A stretch of 64,000 nt of DNA from SG8-4 sp964598225. GTDB lineage: Bacteria > Planctomycetota > Phycisphaerae > Sedimentisphaerales > Anaerobacaceae. Positions within the stretch are counted from its first letter, which is position 1; each line of letters starts with the position of its first letter. Position numbers and translations under genes: made by a program. Shown one piece after another: positions 1 through 8,097 of the stretch. The stretch is taken from contig CAZRBG010000010.1 of the NCBI GenBank assembly GCA_964598225.1, positions 48,859-112,858 on the forward strand, written 5' to 3'. A model generated the notes under the pieces. It worked only from the letters and a program-made list of their open reading frames with translations. It searched no databases and was not told where the DNA came from.

Positions 1-142
1 AGCTGTCGGCTTTTTCGCCTTCGAGTTCCGATATGTTGATAAACTGCATGACTCCCTCGCGGAGCAGCGCCTCGGTCACGGGCTCTCGGTCTCTGGCGAG
101 CACTACGGCAAAAATTTGTATCATCTCAGTAGTGAACATCAT
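1..142 (-). CDS. V/A-type ATP synthase subunit I, N-terminal part only
   Basis: Only the first 47 codons are in the window; the gene runs off the left edge. The N-terminus (MMFTTEMIQIFAVVLARDRE) and the following stretch about a lineage of ligand-free residues ending in QFINISELEGE match the opening of subunit I, the large membrane stator subunit of V/A-type ATPases, which starts with a short beta strand and a helix predicting contact with the peripheral stalk. The start ATG overlaps the stop of the subunit C gene in an ATGA arrangement, which implies translational coupling and fixes the start. Assignment rests on this short stretch plus the operon position. Confidence 0.7.
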   Translation of the reverse strand, partial: MMFTTEMIQIFAVVLARDREPVTEALLREGVMQFINISELEGEKADS

Positions 143-1206
143 ATCATGCTCTCAATCCGTTCCTTTTCTATACCGTAGTACTTTGCATTCAATATCGTCC
201 TGATCTTTTTCAGCTCGTCGCGCTTGAGCACAAAGTATGACAGAATGATTCCGATCGTGAAAGGATAACCGGCAAGGATGTGGTGAACCTCTTGTCTCCT
301 TATCTCATCCAGAATTCTGCGAATCAATAACAGTCTTGAAGTACTGTCCGAAGTCTGAGCGGAAAGCAGCGCCGATAATTCGGGGTATTTACTCTTGACG
401 AAGCCCTGCAAAACGGAAGTGACGTTTTGGGCGCTGTACAACTCGCTCATGACGGACTTATCAACGTTGAAGCCTCCCGGTACTATCGCGGCCAGGACGG
501 CATCCTTCGGTAGTTGGTAGAAATTCCTGAAACGAATAATCCAGTTGATGTTCTGCAGGTCGATTTCCACGCCCGTCAGTCTTAAAGCTATGTTTCGGTC
601 CCGGCGGTCCAGCTTGTCGATTGCCGACAGGAGCCTCTGGTAATACAAATGATCTAAAGCGATTTCCATGCGAAAAAGAGATTTTTCCGACTCGACGGTG
701 CGGCTGTATTTCTTAATAACCTGATTGTAAGGGGTCCCATCACAAGCGGCGGCGATCTGGTCGAAGTTGTCCGCATTGACTATAATATCATACGGTATGT
801 CATGGACGATGCGTTCGTACATTATATAATGCGCTGCACTGTCGGCGGAACTGCCGCGGATTTGTCTTTCGAAATAGATTCTTATGGCATTTTTCAGGTT
901 GTCGATCTCGAACTGCGACAAAAGAGCGTCAATCAGCCGTGCCGTATTCTGATGGACGTACTGCGTGATGTTCCTGTACAGTTCTATCTCACTCTTTAGC
1001 ATCTCGAGCTCGGCCTGCTTGAGATCGCCGGTTTGAGAGTATACTTCCTCGAGCCGGCTGAAAGGCGTCTCTCTCAACAATGCAAGGGCCGCATCAATCG
1101 ACGGCGCTTTGGCCAGTTCATCGAACATTGCTTCGGGAAGAATCTTGCTGATCCTTGCCCGCAGTTTGGCGTTAATGAAAGAGTATTTTGATAACGGACC
1201 GGCCAT
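139..1206 (-). CDS. V/A-type ATP synthase subunit C (V0D/AC39 family)
   Basis: A protein of 355 residues, the normal length for the AC39/subunit C family, which caps the membrane rotor ring and couples it to the central stalk. The opening residues (PLSKYSFINAKLRARISKIL) have the family's usual 'Y..INARLRA' form, and the rest is helical with no membrane segment or signal peptide, as expected for a peripheral cytoplasmic subunit. It lies between the stalk subunit G/H gene (143 bp upstream) and subunit I (4-bp overlap), a common order in bacterial V/A operons. In such bacteria the complex may synthesise ATP or pump ions; the sequence here does not say which. Confidence 0.8.
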   Translation of the reverse strand: MAGPLSKYSFINAKLRARISKILPEAMFDELAKAPSIDAALALLRETPFSRLEEVYSQTGDLKQAELEMLKSEIELYRNITQYVHQNTARLIDALLSQFEIDNLKNAIRIYFERQIRGSSADSAAHYIMYERIVHDIPYDIIVNADNFDQIAAACDGTPYNQVIKKYSRTVESEKSLFRMEIALDHLYYQRLLSAIDKLDRRDRNIALRLTGVEIDLQNINWIIRFRNFYQLPKDAVLAAIVPGGFNVDKSVMSELYSAQNVTSVLQGFVKSKYPELSALLSAQTSDSTSRLLLIRRILDEIRRQEVHHILAGYPFTIGIILSYFVLKRDELKKIRTILNAKYYGIEKERIESMI

Positions 1207-1216
1207 TATTACTAAA

Positions 1217-1356
1217 ATTCTAAATTCTAATATCTAAGTCCTAAACAATATCAAATGTTTGAAATTCAAATTCACAAAACGACGGCATTACAGATCGAAG
1301 GCGTTTTTTTCGAGTATCGGTCATTTGAATTTGTTTAGAATTTAGAGTTTAGGAAT
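1217..1356. repeat. AT-rich imperfect palindromic repeat
   Basis: The gap between subunits C and G/H is filled by an AT-rich imperfect inverted repeat. The left arm (about 1217-1257) contains AATTCTAAATTCTAATATC and CCTAAACAA, and the right arm (about 1322-1356) contains TTTGAATTTGTTTAGAATTT. The right arm overlaps the 3' end of the G/H gene and supplies its last codons and TAA stop. A closely similar element lies at 38039-38214, so this is a dispersed repeat rather than a unique operon spacer. Confidence 0.65.
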
Positions 1357-1693
1357 TGGAATTTCCTCCTTTCTCTGTTGTCGTTATGACGTTGCAGATT
1401 TCATTGATCAGACCATCTATCTCGTCGTCCTTTGGACTACTTCCCGAGAGAAGGGCATCTTTTTCGGCGTCCACCTGTTTGAGTTTTTCGGCCCTGATAC
1501 GCTCGCCTTCTCTTTTAGCGTCTTCAACCGCGGTTTGCACTATTTCACGCGCATTCTTTTTGGCCTCATTCGTCTTTTCCGAAACTTCGTTTTCCGCCGA
1601 ACGCCTTATTTCAGCGGCCTTCTCACGAGCCTGCCTGAGAGTAGCGTTAACCTTCTCTTCGGTCTCAAGAACATCTTCGATTATGCGTTTCAT
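1349..1693 (-). CDS. V/A-type ATP synthase peripheral-stalk subunit G/H
   Basis: A 114-residue, highly charged, Ala/Glu/Lys/Arg-rich helical protein (EEKVNATLRQAREKAAEIRR and onward), typical of the G/H subunit that pairs with subunit E to form the peripheral stalk. The frame is open further upstream, but those residues are not family-like. The ATG at 1693 gives a protein beginning MKRIIEDVLETEE, which fits the family. The C-terminal residues NSNS and the stop codon are encoded inside the AT-rich repeat that follows. It is the first gene of the visible part of the operon. Alternative: another coiled-coil stator protein, but the neighbours make G/H the best reading. Confidence 0.7.
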   Translation of the reverse strand: MKRIIEDVLETEEKVNATLRQAREKAAEIRRSAENEVSEKTNEAKKNAREIVQTAVEDAKREGERIRAEKLKQVDAEKDALLSGSSPKDDEIDGLINEICNVITTTEKGGNSNS

Positions 1694-1997
1694 GCAATAG
1701 GACCCTGAAATGTAGAATTCAGAACATACTGAAATAGGAATCAGTATTCCGCATTCTTTCTTTATGAAATCAAGTTCAGTCTGATCGATGGCATTCAGAC
1801 GATATAAACCTGTAAAGTTATCATACTGCTGGTCGCCGATCAACAACCAATTTCCGGACAAGACAATTTTGTGCCGAAAAATTTTCTCAATTACGAGAAA
1901 TTGCGCCGAGTTTTGCATCATTGCAATTAGACCATCTTTCGGTTATATGGATAGATATATACGGAAAAACAAGATGGTCGTGTACAAGGAGATAAGG
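1694..1997. other. intergenic region between divergent transcription units
   Basis: About 300 bp separate the ATPase operon (minus) from the enolase gene (plus), so promoters for both should lie here. Both flanking frames stay open for some distance into the region, but with no ribosome site and no family-like sequence. I see no clear palindrome or convincing -35/-10 pair. Confidence 0.4.
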
Positions 1998-3329
1998 ATG
2001 AATCGCCGCAATTTAATCAAGAGCGCCGGCCTGGCGGCGGCAGGAACTCTGGGTATTAGCTCAGGAAATGAAGACTTCGTTGCTAACACCTACGCAAAAG
2101 CCACCAAGGGCCTGCCTCCTCTGAAAATCACCAAAGTCAAATCCATCCTGACCGCTCCGCAGGGCATACGTCTGTGCGTGGTGAAGGTCGAAACCAGCGA
2201 GCCTGGCCTCTACGGTCTCGGCTGCGCCACGTTCAACCAGCGGCCATTGCCGGTTTCTGTCGCCGTGGATAAGTACCTTGATCCGTTCGCCAAAGGCAGA
2301 GACGCCGACAATATCGAGGATATATGGCAGAACGCCTACACGAGTTCATATTGGCGTAACGGCCCCGTACTAAATAACGCTTTGAGCGGAGTCGACCAGG
2401 CTCTCTGGGACATCAAGGGAAAACGGGCGAATATGCCCGTCTACCAACTGCTCGGCGGAAAATGCCGCTTTGCCGCGGACTGTTACACACACTGCGGCGG
2501 CCGCGACCTCAAACAGATCGAAGAAAGCGTGCGCCGGGGCATGTCAAAGGGGTTCCGGCATATTCGGATACAGCGAGGAGGCTACGGCTCGTCCCATCTC
2601 TCGCATAAGCCGCATTTCAAGGAAGCGGGATTCGCCTTGAAATCGGATGGGGCGATGGATGTAAGGCCGTACGTCGAGGGAACCGTCGAGATGTTCGAGC
2701 ACGTGCGCAACACGTGCGGCGAGAAGGTCGAGCTCCTTCACGACGTCCACGAACGGATCCCGCCGATAGAAGCCATCAATTTGATTAAGAGGCTGGAGCC
2801 TTATCGACCCTTCTTTATTGAGGACCCTTTCGCCCCCGAGGACAACGGATATTTCAAAATGCTCCGGCAACAGACCAGCGTGCCGATTGCGATGGGCGAG
2901 TTGTTCAATAACCCTCACGAGTGGACTTCTCTGATATCGGAAAGATTGATAGATTTCATCCGCGTGCATATTTCACAGGTCGGCGGCCTTACCGTCGCCC
3001 GTAAGATCGCTACTTTGGGCGAGTGGTTCAACGTGCGCACCGCATGGCACGGCCCCGGAGACGTCTCGCCCGTGGGCCACGCCGCAAACGCGCATCTCGA
3101 CCTGGCGATTCGGAACTTCGGCATCCAGGAAAGCGTGAATTTCAACCGGGAAACACAGGACGTCTTCTCAGGATGCCCCTACGTAAAGAACGGCTACATG
3201 TACGTGAACGAGGCCCCCGGCTTCGGCGTCGATATCGACGAAAAACTCGCTGCAAAATTCCCATTACCCGAACACCCCGGCTATTGGAGCCCCGTCCGCA
3301 GAAGCGATGGCACCGCCGTAAGACCGTAA
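1998..3329 (+). CDS. Tat-exported enolase-superfamily sugar-acid dehydratase, mannonate dehydratase (RspA/ManD)-like
   Basis: A 443-residue member of the enolase superfamily, whose enzymes abstract a proton next to a carboxylate and usually dehydrate sugar acids. Closest in appearance is the ManD/RspA group (D-mannonate or D-altronate dehydratase). Visible features are the likely metal ligands D249, E275 and E301 (in HDVH, IEDP and MGEL), H251 after the first ligand, and the HGPGDVSP segment with H351. The N-terminus MNRRNLIKSAGLAAAGTLG is a Tat signal, so the protein should be exported folded, unlike ordinary cytoplasmic ManD. The ATG at 1998 follows an AAGGAGATAAGG ribosome site; upstream residues in the same frame are not protein-like. 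Substrate cannot be read from sequence. A GC-rich hairpin follows the stop. Confidence 0.75.
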   Translation: MNRRNLIKSAGLAAAGTLGISSGNEDFVANTYAKATKGLPPLKITKVKSILTAPQGIRLCVVKVETSEPGLYGLGCATFNQRPLPVSVAVDKYLDPFAKGRDADNIEDIWQNAYTSSYWRNGPVLNNALSGVDQALWDIKGKRANMPVYQLLGGKCRFAADCYTHCGGRDLKQIEESVRRGMSKGFRHIRIQRGGYGSSHLSHKPHFKEAGFALKSDGAMDVRPYVEGTVEMFEHVRNTCGEKVELLHDVHERIPPIEAINLIKRLEPYRPFFIEDPFAPEDNGYFKMLRQQTSVPIAMGELFNNPHEWTSLISERLIDFIRVHISQVGGLTVARKIATLGEWFNVRTAWHGPGDVSPVGHAANAHLDLAIRNFGIQESVNFNRETQDVFSGCPYVKNGYMYVNEAPGFGVDIDEKLAAKFPLPEHPGYWSPVRRSDGTAVRP

Positions 3330-3333
3330 GTGT

Positions 3334-3352
3334 CGCGGGCGTCTCGCCCGCG
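3334..3352. repeat. GC-rich hairpin repeat (GGGCGTCTCGCCC family), possible terminator
   Basis: Five bases after the enolase stop lies CGCGGGCGTCTCGCCCGCG, a perfect 8-bp stem with a 3-base loop. The same core, preceded by GTGTCG, recurs at about 20409-20430, so it belongs to a dispersed family. It has no T-run, so any terminator role is uncertain. Confidence 0.55.
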
Positions 3353-3429
3353 CGTGCCGAGAGCATCCCCGCTCTCGAAGGGTGGGAATCGGGAGCACGA
3401 GCTTTTGTGCGAAATGGAGAGTGACACAG

Positions 3430-4734
3430 ATGATAATATCAGATCATAGAAAAACACTTCCTGGCAGATTCGTCTGCGTTATGAGTCTCGTGATTGCCTT
3501 ACCATTGATAGCTGCCGGGACGAATCGCTGCGAGATTGTAAAACAGGGAGATAACTGGCAGTTACTACGCAACGGCCAATCTTTTTATATCAAAGGCGCC
3601 GTCGGCTGGAGTCATTACGACGTACTCAAGGATTACGGCGGCAATTCGGTTCGCCTGCGCGCTCGAAAGCGTAATCTCGAGCGTGCAAACGAACATGGCC
3701 TGACTGCGATGGTTTCTTTGCCGGTTCGAGGGGAACGAAACGGCATGGACTGGGATGATGAGCATGCCGTTGCCGAACAGAAAACAAGGATACTTGAAAT
3801 CGTTACCGAGCTGAAAGATCATCCCGCCGTGTTGTTCTGGGCCGTTGGCAATGAGCTGGACTGGATCCCGCCGGGAAGGCCCTATAACGCGAAACTCTGG
3901 CAATTACTGAACGATATGGCTATCGCAATTCACGATGTCGACCCGAACCATCCGGTGATGACTGTCGTTGGTAGCGGCAGGTTCGAGCGAAAGATTCAGA
4001 AGATCGCCGAAGACTGCAAAGATATGGATCTTCTCGGGATCAACTCTTACGGCGATATTGACAACGTCGCCGAACTCGCGCGAAAGCACTGGCCGAAGCC
4101 ATTCGTAATCACCGAGTGGGGTCCGACCGGGCACTGGCAGGTTCCAAAGACCGACTGGCGCGTACCGATTGAACAAACCAGCACCGAGAAGGCAAAGGCT
4201 GTTTTCGATCGCTATCGCAGAACAATTCTGCCCAATCAAAGCCATTGCCTCGGTTCTTATGTTTTCCTGTGGAGTGAAAAGCAGGAAACGACACACACAT
4301 GGTACGGTATGTTCCGAGACGGCATGAAAACCGAATCCGTCGGAGTGATGAAATATTTGTGGGCCGGATCATGGCCGAAAAACAGGGCGCCGGCAGTTCT
4401 CGACTTGCGCATCGAAGGTTTCGCTGACACTAACAAGGTTTACCTCGAGCCGTCTGAGGCTTATGTAGCAGAAGTAACATGCTATGACTGCGACTATGAC
4501 GTTCTTTCGTATGCCTGGGATATTCGGCCGGAAGTTGTGATTCCTGAAAATTCCTACGCCGGGGGCCTCGAAAAACCTGCAAAGCCGATCCCCTGTCTGA
4601 TCAGTGGAAACAAAGGCTCTCATATCCGTTTTACCGCTCCCGAAAGAGAAGGCCCGTATCGTCTCTTCGTTCAGATTTCAGACGGACACGACAACGCAGG
4701 CTACGCAAACGTGCCTTTCTACGTCAGGCAATGA
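3430..4734 (+). CDS. secreted clan A (GH2/GH5-like) glycoside hydrolase
   Basis: A 434-residue exported TIM-barrel hydrolase. The N-terminus has a hydrophobic signal segment (about residues 12-30) ending near IAAGTNRC. Two catalytic glutamates of clan A retaining glycosidases are visible: the acid/base in WAVGNE (E142) and the nucleophile in VITEWG (E229). The barrel is followed by about 120 residues of beta-rich sequence resembling an Ig/PKD-like domain (YDVLSYAWDIRPE, GPYRLFVQISDGHDNAGYA). It lacks the N-terminal sandwich domains of classical GH2 enzymes. The start is set by GGAGA nine bases before the ATG at 3430. It sits between the exported dehydratase and a TTT transporter, suggesting that products are taken up next door. 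Glycan specificity is unknown. Confidence 0.65.
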   Translation: MIISDHRKTLPGRFVCVMSLVIALPLIAAGTNRCEIVKQGDNWQLLRNGQSFYIKGAVGWSHYDVLKDYGGNSVRLRARKRNLERANEHGLTAMVSLPVRGERNGMDWDDEHAVAEQKTRILEIVTELKDHPAVLFWAVGNELDWIPPGRPYNAKLWQLLNDMAIAIHDVDPNHPVMTVVGSGRFERKIQKIAEDCKDMDLLGINSYGDIDNVAELARKHWPKPFVITEWGPTGHWQVPKTDWRVPIEQTSTEKAKAVFDRYRRTILPNQSHCLGSYVFLWSEKQETTHTWYGMFRDGMKTESVGVMKYLWAGSWPKNRAPAVLDLRIEGFADTNKVYLEPSEAYVAEVTCYDCDYDVLSYAWDIRPEVVIPENSYAGGLEKPAKPIPCLISGNKGSHIRFTAPEREGPYRLFVQISDGHDNAGYANVPFYVRQ

Positions 4735-4772
4735 CTTCTAAATGGAACATTCGGCACAAGAAAAAGGAAATT

Positions 4773-4917
4773 GTAGAGTGGGGTTTGGCCCACCATTTAC
4801 CATCGAAGGGTGGCAGCCACTGAGCAAACTTGCCCCTCAGGAGCGAAGTGGGCGAAGTGAATGGTATCTGATCAACCATCCACTTCATTCGCTTCGCTCA
4901 TTCAGTGGCTGCCACCC
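4773..4917. repeat. two palindromic repeat units in the gap before the TTT transporter
   Basis: The gap holds a degenerate copy of the GTAGGGTGGGG/CCCACC repeat (4773-4794). It is followed by a large inverted repeat whose arms are GAAGGGTGGCAGCCACTGAG (4806-4825) and the complementary CTCATTCAGTGGCTGCCACC (4897-4916). The second unit recurs inside the TctA gene at 6957-6996. The following gene's frame is open through this region, but the codons here are repeat, not TctC. Confidence 0.65.
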
Positions 4918-4933
4918 AGACGAAGAACGAGAG

Positions 4934-6283
4934 ATGAGGGGCGATGGACGCTTGTTGCATCGGCTCTTTGCATTCGTTCTTTCGTCTATCGTCCTTTCGT
5001 TCATCATCCTTTCGGGCTGTGATCGCACAGACAATTTTCCGAATCGCCCGATCACCTTTATATGCCCCTGGGGCGCCGGCGGCGGCACGGATCGGATATC
5101 CCGCCAGTTGGCATTTCAGTTGGAGCAACAGCTCGGCGTGCCGGTTAATGTGGTCAACGCAACGGGCGGAGGCGGCGTAACAGGCCATTCCCGCGGCGCG
5201 AGAGCCCGACCCGACGGCTATACGATCACAATGATAACAGTCGAGCTCAACATGCTGCACTGGCGAGGGCTGACCAGTATCTCTTACAAAGACTTTCAAC
5301 CGGTCATGATGGTAAATCGAGATGCGGCGGCGGTTTTCGTACGAACCGACAGCCGGTGGAAAACCCTGGGCGAGTTAGAGCAAGCCATAAGGGAAAATCC
5401 CGGCCGGCTGAAGGCTTCGGGAACCGCTTTCGGCGGGATCTGGCACGTCGCCCTGGCGGGTTGGCTCAACAGGATCGGTCTTGAGGCATCAGATGTTACA
5501 TGGATCGCAATGGGCGGCGCCGCTCCGTCCCTGCAGGAGCTGATGGCCGGCGGGCTGGATATCGTGTCATGCAGCCTGCCCGAGGCACGAGTTCTGTTGA
5601 AGTCAGGCAAGATACGCTGCCTGGGTGTGATGGCCGACCAGCGTCTGCCGGCGTATCCCGATATTCCCACCTTCAAGGAGCTCGGTTGCGACGGGGAAAT
5701 ATACACACATCGGGGAATCGCCCTGCCTTTAGGCGTGCCGGAGCCGCGGCGAATTATACTCGAACAAGCCGTTGCACGAGCGGCAAAGAGTAAAGAATTC
5801 CTGGAATACATGGAAAACACAGGCGCCGGCGCAGCGGCGATGCCCTCCGAAGAACACGCGAAATTCCTCGAAAAAACCGACAAAGCTTTCGGCAAAGTCT
5901 TCTCGGGCCCGGCCTTTCAGGGTCTCGAACACGAGTACGGACCTATGTTCTTTCCCGCCGTTCTTGTCGGATTGCTTGTCATCTGTCTGGCCGCTTGTAT
6001 CCTCTCAGGTTCCTTGCGAAGCAAGACCGCAAAAGAGGAAATATCGAGAAATGCCATGCTCGATATATTCATTCTTGTAGGGTGCGTCGTCTTCTATATC
6101 CTGACGGCGGAAATTCTCGGATTCCTGCTGTCTTCGGCAGTTATTCTGCTGGTACTGTTCACCCGGATGCGCGTCAGGAGTTACGTAGCTATGCCGGCAA
6201 CCGTTTTGTTGGTCTCGCTCGTGTATCAGCTATTTGCTGTCGGATTGAGAGTCCCTCTTCCGAGAGGATTATTTGGATGGTGA
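4934..6283 (+). CDS. TTT transporter: TctC substrate-binding lipoprotein fused to TctB membrane subunit
   Basis: This 449-residue protein joins two subunits of a tripartite tricarboxylate transporter (TTT). Residues 1-29 are a lipoprotein signal (lipobox LSGC, Cys29). Residues about 35-330 are a TctC/Bug-type periplasmic binding protein (PNRPITFICPWGAGGGTDRI; PGRLKASGTAFGG; PDIPTFKELG). From about residue 336 the sequence turns into a TctB-like small membrane protein, starting GPMFFPAVLVGLLVI and ending GLRVPLPRG. The subunits are normally separate genes. The ATG at 4934 is chosen because it directly precedes the lipoprotein signal; the earlier open frame is repeat DNA. TctA follows at once. 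The substrate is probably a carboxylate, such as a sugar acid, by context only. Confidence 0.8.
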   Translation: MRGDGRLLHRLFAFVLSSIVLSFIILSGCDRTDNFPNRPITFICPWGAGGGTDRISRQLAFQLEQQLGVPVNVVNATGGGGVTGHSRGARARPDGYTITMITVELNMLHWRGLTSISYKDFQPVMMVNRDAAAVFVRTDSRWKTLGELEQAIRENPGRLKASGTAFGGIWHVALAGWLNRIGLEASDVTWIAMGGAAPSLQELMAGGLDIVSCSLPEARVLLKSGKIRCLGVMADQRLPAYPDIPTFKELGCDGEIYTHRGIALPLGVPEPRRIILEQAVARAAKSKEFLEYMENTGAGAAAMPSEEHAKFLEKTDKAFGKVFSGPAFQGLEHEYGPMFFPAVLVGLLVICLAACILSGSLRSKTAKEEISRNAMLDIFILVGCVVFYILTAEILGFLLSSAVILLVLFTRMRVRSYVAMPATVLLVSLVYQLFAVGLRVPLPRGLFGW

Positions 6284-6284
6284 T

Positions 6285-7862
6285 ATGGGCCCGTTTCTGA
6301 ACGCATTACAGAATGTCTTTGCCGATCCGAGCGTTGTCCTGGTGGTCTTTCTGTCGGCGTTCTTCGGCGTTTTCATAGGCTCTATCCCGGGCCTGACGGC
6401 AACTATGGCCGTTGCGCTGCTCGTTCCGATCACCTACTGGCTCAGCCCCATCGCCGCTTTAGCCGCAGTAGTATCTATGGTCGCCTGCGCTATCTTCGCG
6501 GGCGACATCCCCAACACATTGCTTCGCATACCCGGAACGCCGGCTTCTGCGGCATACGCCAACGATGCGCGGAACCTTACTCGCCAGGGCAAATCCAACC
6601 TCGTGCTCGGCAGCGCGCTGCTTTGCAGCGTGTTCGGAGGGATACTCGGAGCCATCGTCCTGATGTTGCTCGGCCATCAGCTCGCCAAAGTTGCCACCGC
6701 CTTCAGCGCAGTGGAATACTTCTGGCTCTATCTGCTGGGATTGAGCTGCGCCGTCGTCGTCTCCAGCGGCCCGAAACTCAACGGTTTGCTTGCCCTGATA
6801 ATAGGATTGTTACTCTCGACTGTCGGGCTGAGCGCCGTCCACAGCAAAGCGCGTTTCACCTTCGGCATAGCAGAGCTTTACGGCGGCATAAGCTTTATAC
6901 CGGCCATGATAGGTTTGTTCGGTATCTCAGAAGTATTGAAGTCAATGCTGAGCGCCCGAAGGGTGGCAGCCACTGAGCGAAGCGAAGTGGATGGTTCGCA
7001 AGGACCGGAAACCTCTGCCACAGACAATGAATCGAGAACATCGGTGTTCGGCTCCGGCATAAAGATGTTGTCGCAGCGCAAGCGTCACGTTCTGAGGTCG
7101 GCGGGAATCGGATCGCTCATCGGAATGTTGCCCGGCGCCGGCGCCGACATCGCCGCCTGGGTATCTTTTGCCGTCTCGAAACGCTTCAGCAAGAAGCCGC
7201 AACTTTACGGAGACGAGTCCATCGAAGGGATCGCCGATGCAACCACCGCCAATAACGCCGCTCTTGCGGGCGCGTGGATCCCCGCGCTGATCCTCGGCAT
7301 ACCGGGCGACTCGGTCACGGCCATCGTCATCGGCGTTCTGCTCATGAAAAACATCACTCCCGGCCCGAACATTTTCGCCAAGCAGGCCGATCTTGTTTAC
7401 AGCATCTACATCCTCTTTATTCTGGCCAATATTATATTGATACCCGTGGGATTCGCGGCGATCAAAGTAGCAAGCCGCCTGGTTCGCATACCCAAGGCCA
7501 TTCTGCTGCCCGTCATAGTGCTGTTTTGCATAGTCGGCTCGTACAGCCTCAACGCCAGCTATCTCGACGTCACCGTCATGCTGGTGATGGGCGTGCTGGG
7601 ATTTATGTTGGAACGTCGCCGGGTGCCGCTGGCGCCGATTGTGCTCGCTCTTATCCTCGGCCCGATGGTCGAGGAACGATTCATTCAGATCATCACCGGC
7701 TCCGACGGCTCATTCATGGGATTTGTAGACCCCCAAAGACCGCTGGCTCTCGCTCTGGCCGGCGTCTTCGCCCTGGTGTGGATATCCGCTGTTGTCATGG
7801 GCGTCAGGCACCGAGGTCGAGAACGCGATGGAAACGCTGCCGCCGGGAAGACTCGACTCTGA
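6285..7862 (+). CDS. TTT transporter large membrane subunit TctA
   Basis: A 525-residue polytopic inner-membrane protein with the TctA signatures GSIPGLTATMAVALLVPIT near the N-terminus and IGMLPGAGADIAAW in the second half. It is the permease core working with the TctC-TctB fusion just upstream. ATG 6285 is used here; a TTG at 6273, better placed after AGAGGA, would add four residues and overlap the upstream stop. Two oddities are visible. A dispersed repeat (6957-6996) is read in frame as a cytoplasmic loop (ARRVAATERSEVDG). The last 20 or so residues are encoded by the antisense strand of a truncated aldolase gene, so the native C-terminus has been replaced. Confidence 0.85.
   Translation: MGPFLNALQNVFADPSVVLVVFLSAFFGVFIGSIPGLTATMAVALLVPITYWLSPIAALAAVVSMVACAIFAGDIPNTLLRIPGTPASAAYANDARNLTRQGKSNLVLGSALLCSVFGGILGAIVLMLLGHQLAKVATAFSAVEYFWLYLLGLSCAVVVSSGPKLNGLLALIIGLLLSTVGLSAVHSKARFTFGIAELYGGISFIPAMIGLFGISEVLKSMLSARRVAATERSEVDGSQGPETSATDNESRTSVFGSGIKMLSQRKRHVLRSAGIGSLIGMLPGAGADIAAWVSFAVSKRFSKKPQLYGDESIEGIADATTANNAALAGAWIPALILGIPGDSVTAIVIGVLLMKNITPGPNIFAKQADLVYSIYILFILANIILIPVGFAAIKVASRLVRIPKAILLPVIVLFCIVGSYSLNASYLDVTVMLVMGVLGFMLERRRVPLAPIVLALILGPMVEERFIQIITGSDGSFMGFVDPQRPLALALAGVFALVWISAVVMGVRHRGRERDGNAAAGKTRL
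6957..6996 (+). repeat. in-frame dispersed repeat inside tctA
   Basis: This 40-bp stretch matches the inverted-repeat unit at 4806-4917 (GAAGGGTGGCAGCCACTGAG, then a GCGAAGCGAAGTGGATGGTT continuation). It lies in the loop after IGLFGISEVL of TctA and is translated without a stop. Confidence 0.7.
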
Positions 7863-8064
7863 CGATAGACGCCGCGGGCGTTCGCTCCAACGCCTGCAAC
7901 TGGTTCAGGATGTCGCCCTCAGAACCTGCACCGTGCTCGAGATCAATGAGAACCCAGTCGAATCCCGCCAGGCCGACGATTTCAGAGGTAAGCGGCGAAC
8001 CGAGGTTCAGCCAGCAGCCAAGCAGCGTCTCGCCGTTGTATATGCGCTCCTTGACATTTTTCAT
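7804..8064 (-). pseudogene. HpcH/HpaI-family aldolase, truncated after 86 codons
   Basis: The N-terminal third of a class II pyruvate aldolase of the HpcH/HpaI family, which includes GarL (5-keto-4-deoxy-glucarate aldolase) and 2-keto-3-deoxy-rhamnonate aldolase. Recognisable blocks are LLGCWLNLGSP, EIVGLAGFDWVLIDLEHG and SIVRV. Family homology runs to VLDLGA and stops abruptly at a TGA, where members normally continue for about 170 residues with the metal-binding and substrate-binding parts. The start at 8064 has a good site (GGAGAG, 6 bases). The 3' end collides with the 3' end of tctA, so both genes appear cut by one deletion. Loss of the active site means no aldolase activity is expected. 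GarR, the partner of GarL, is still present at 19452. Confidence 0.75.
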
Positions 8065-8097
8065 GGCATCTCTCCAAGAACTACGAACATCCAAATC

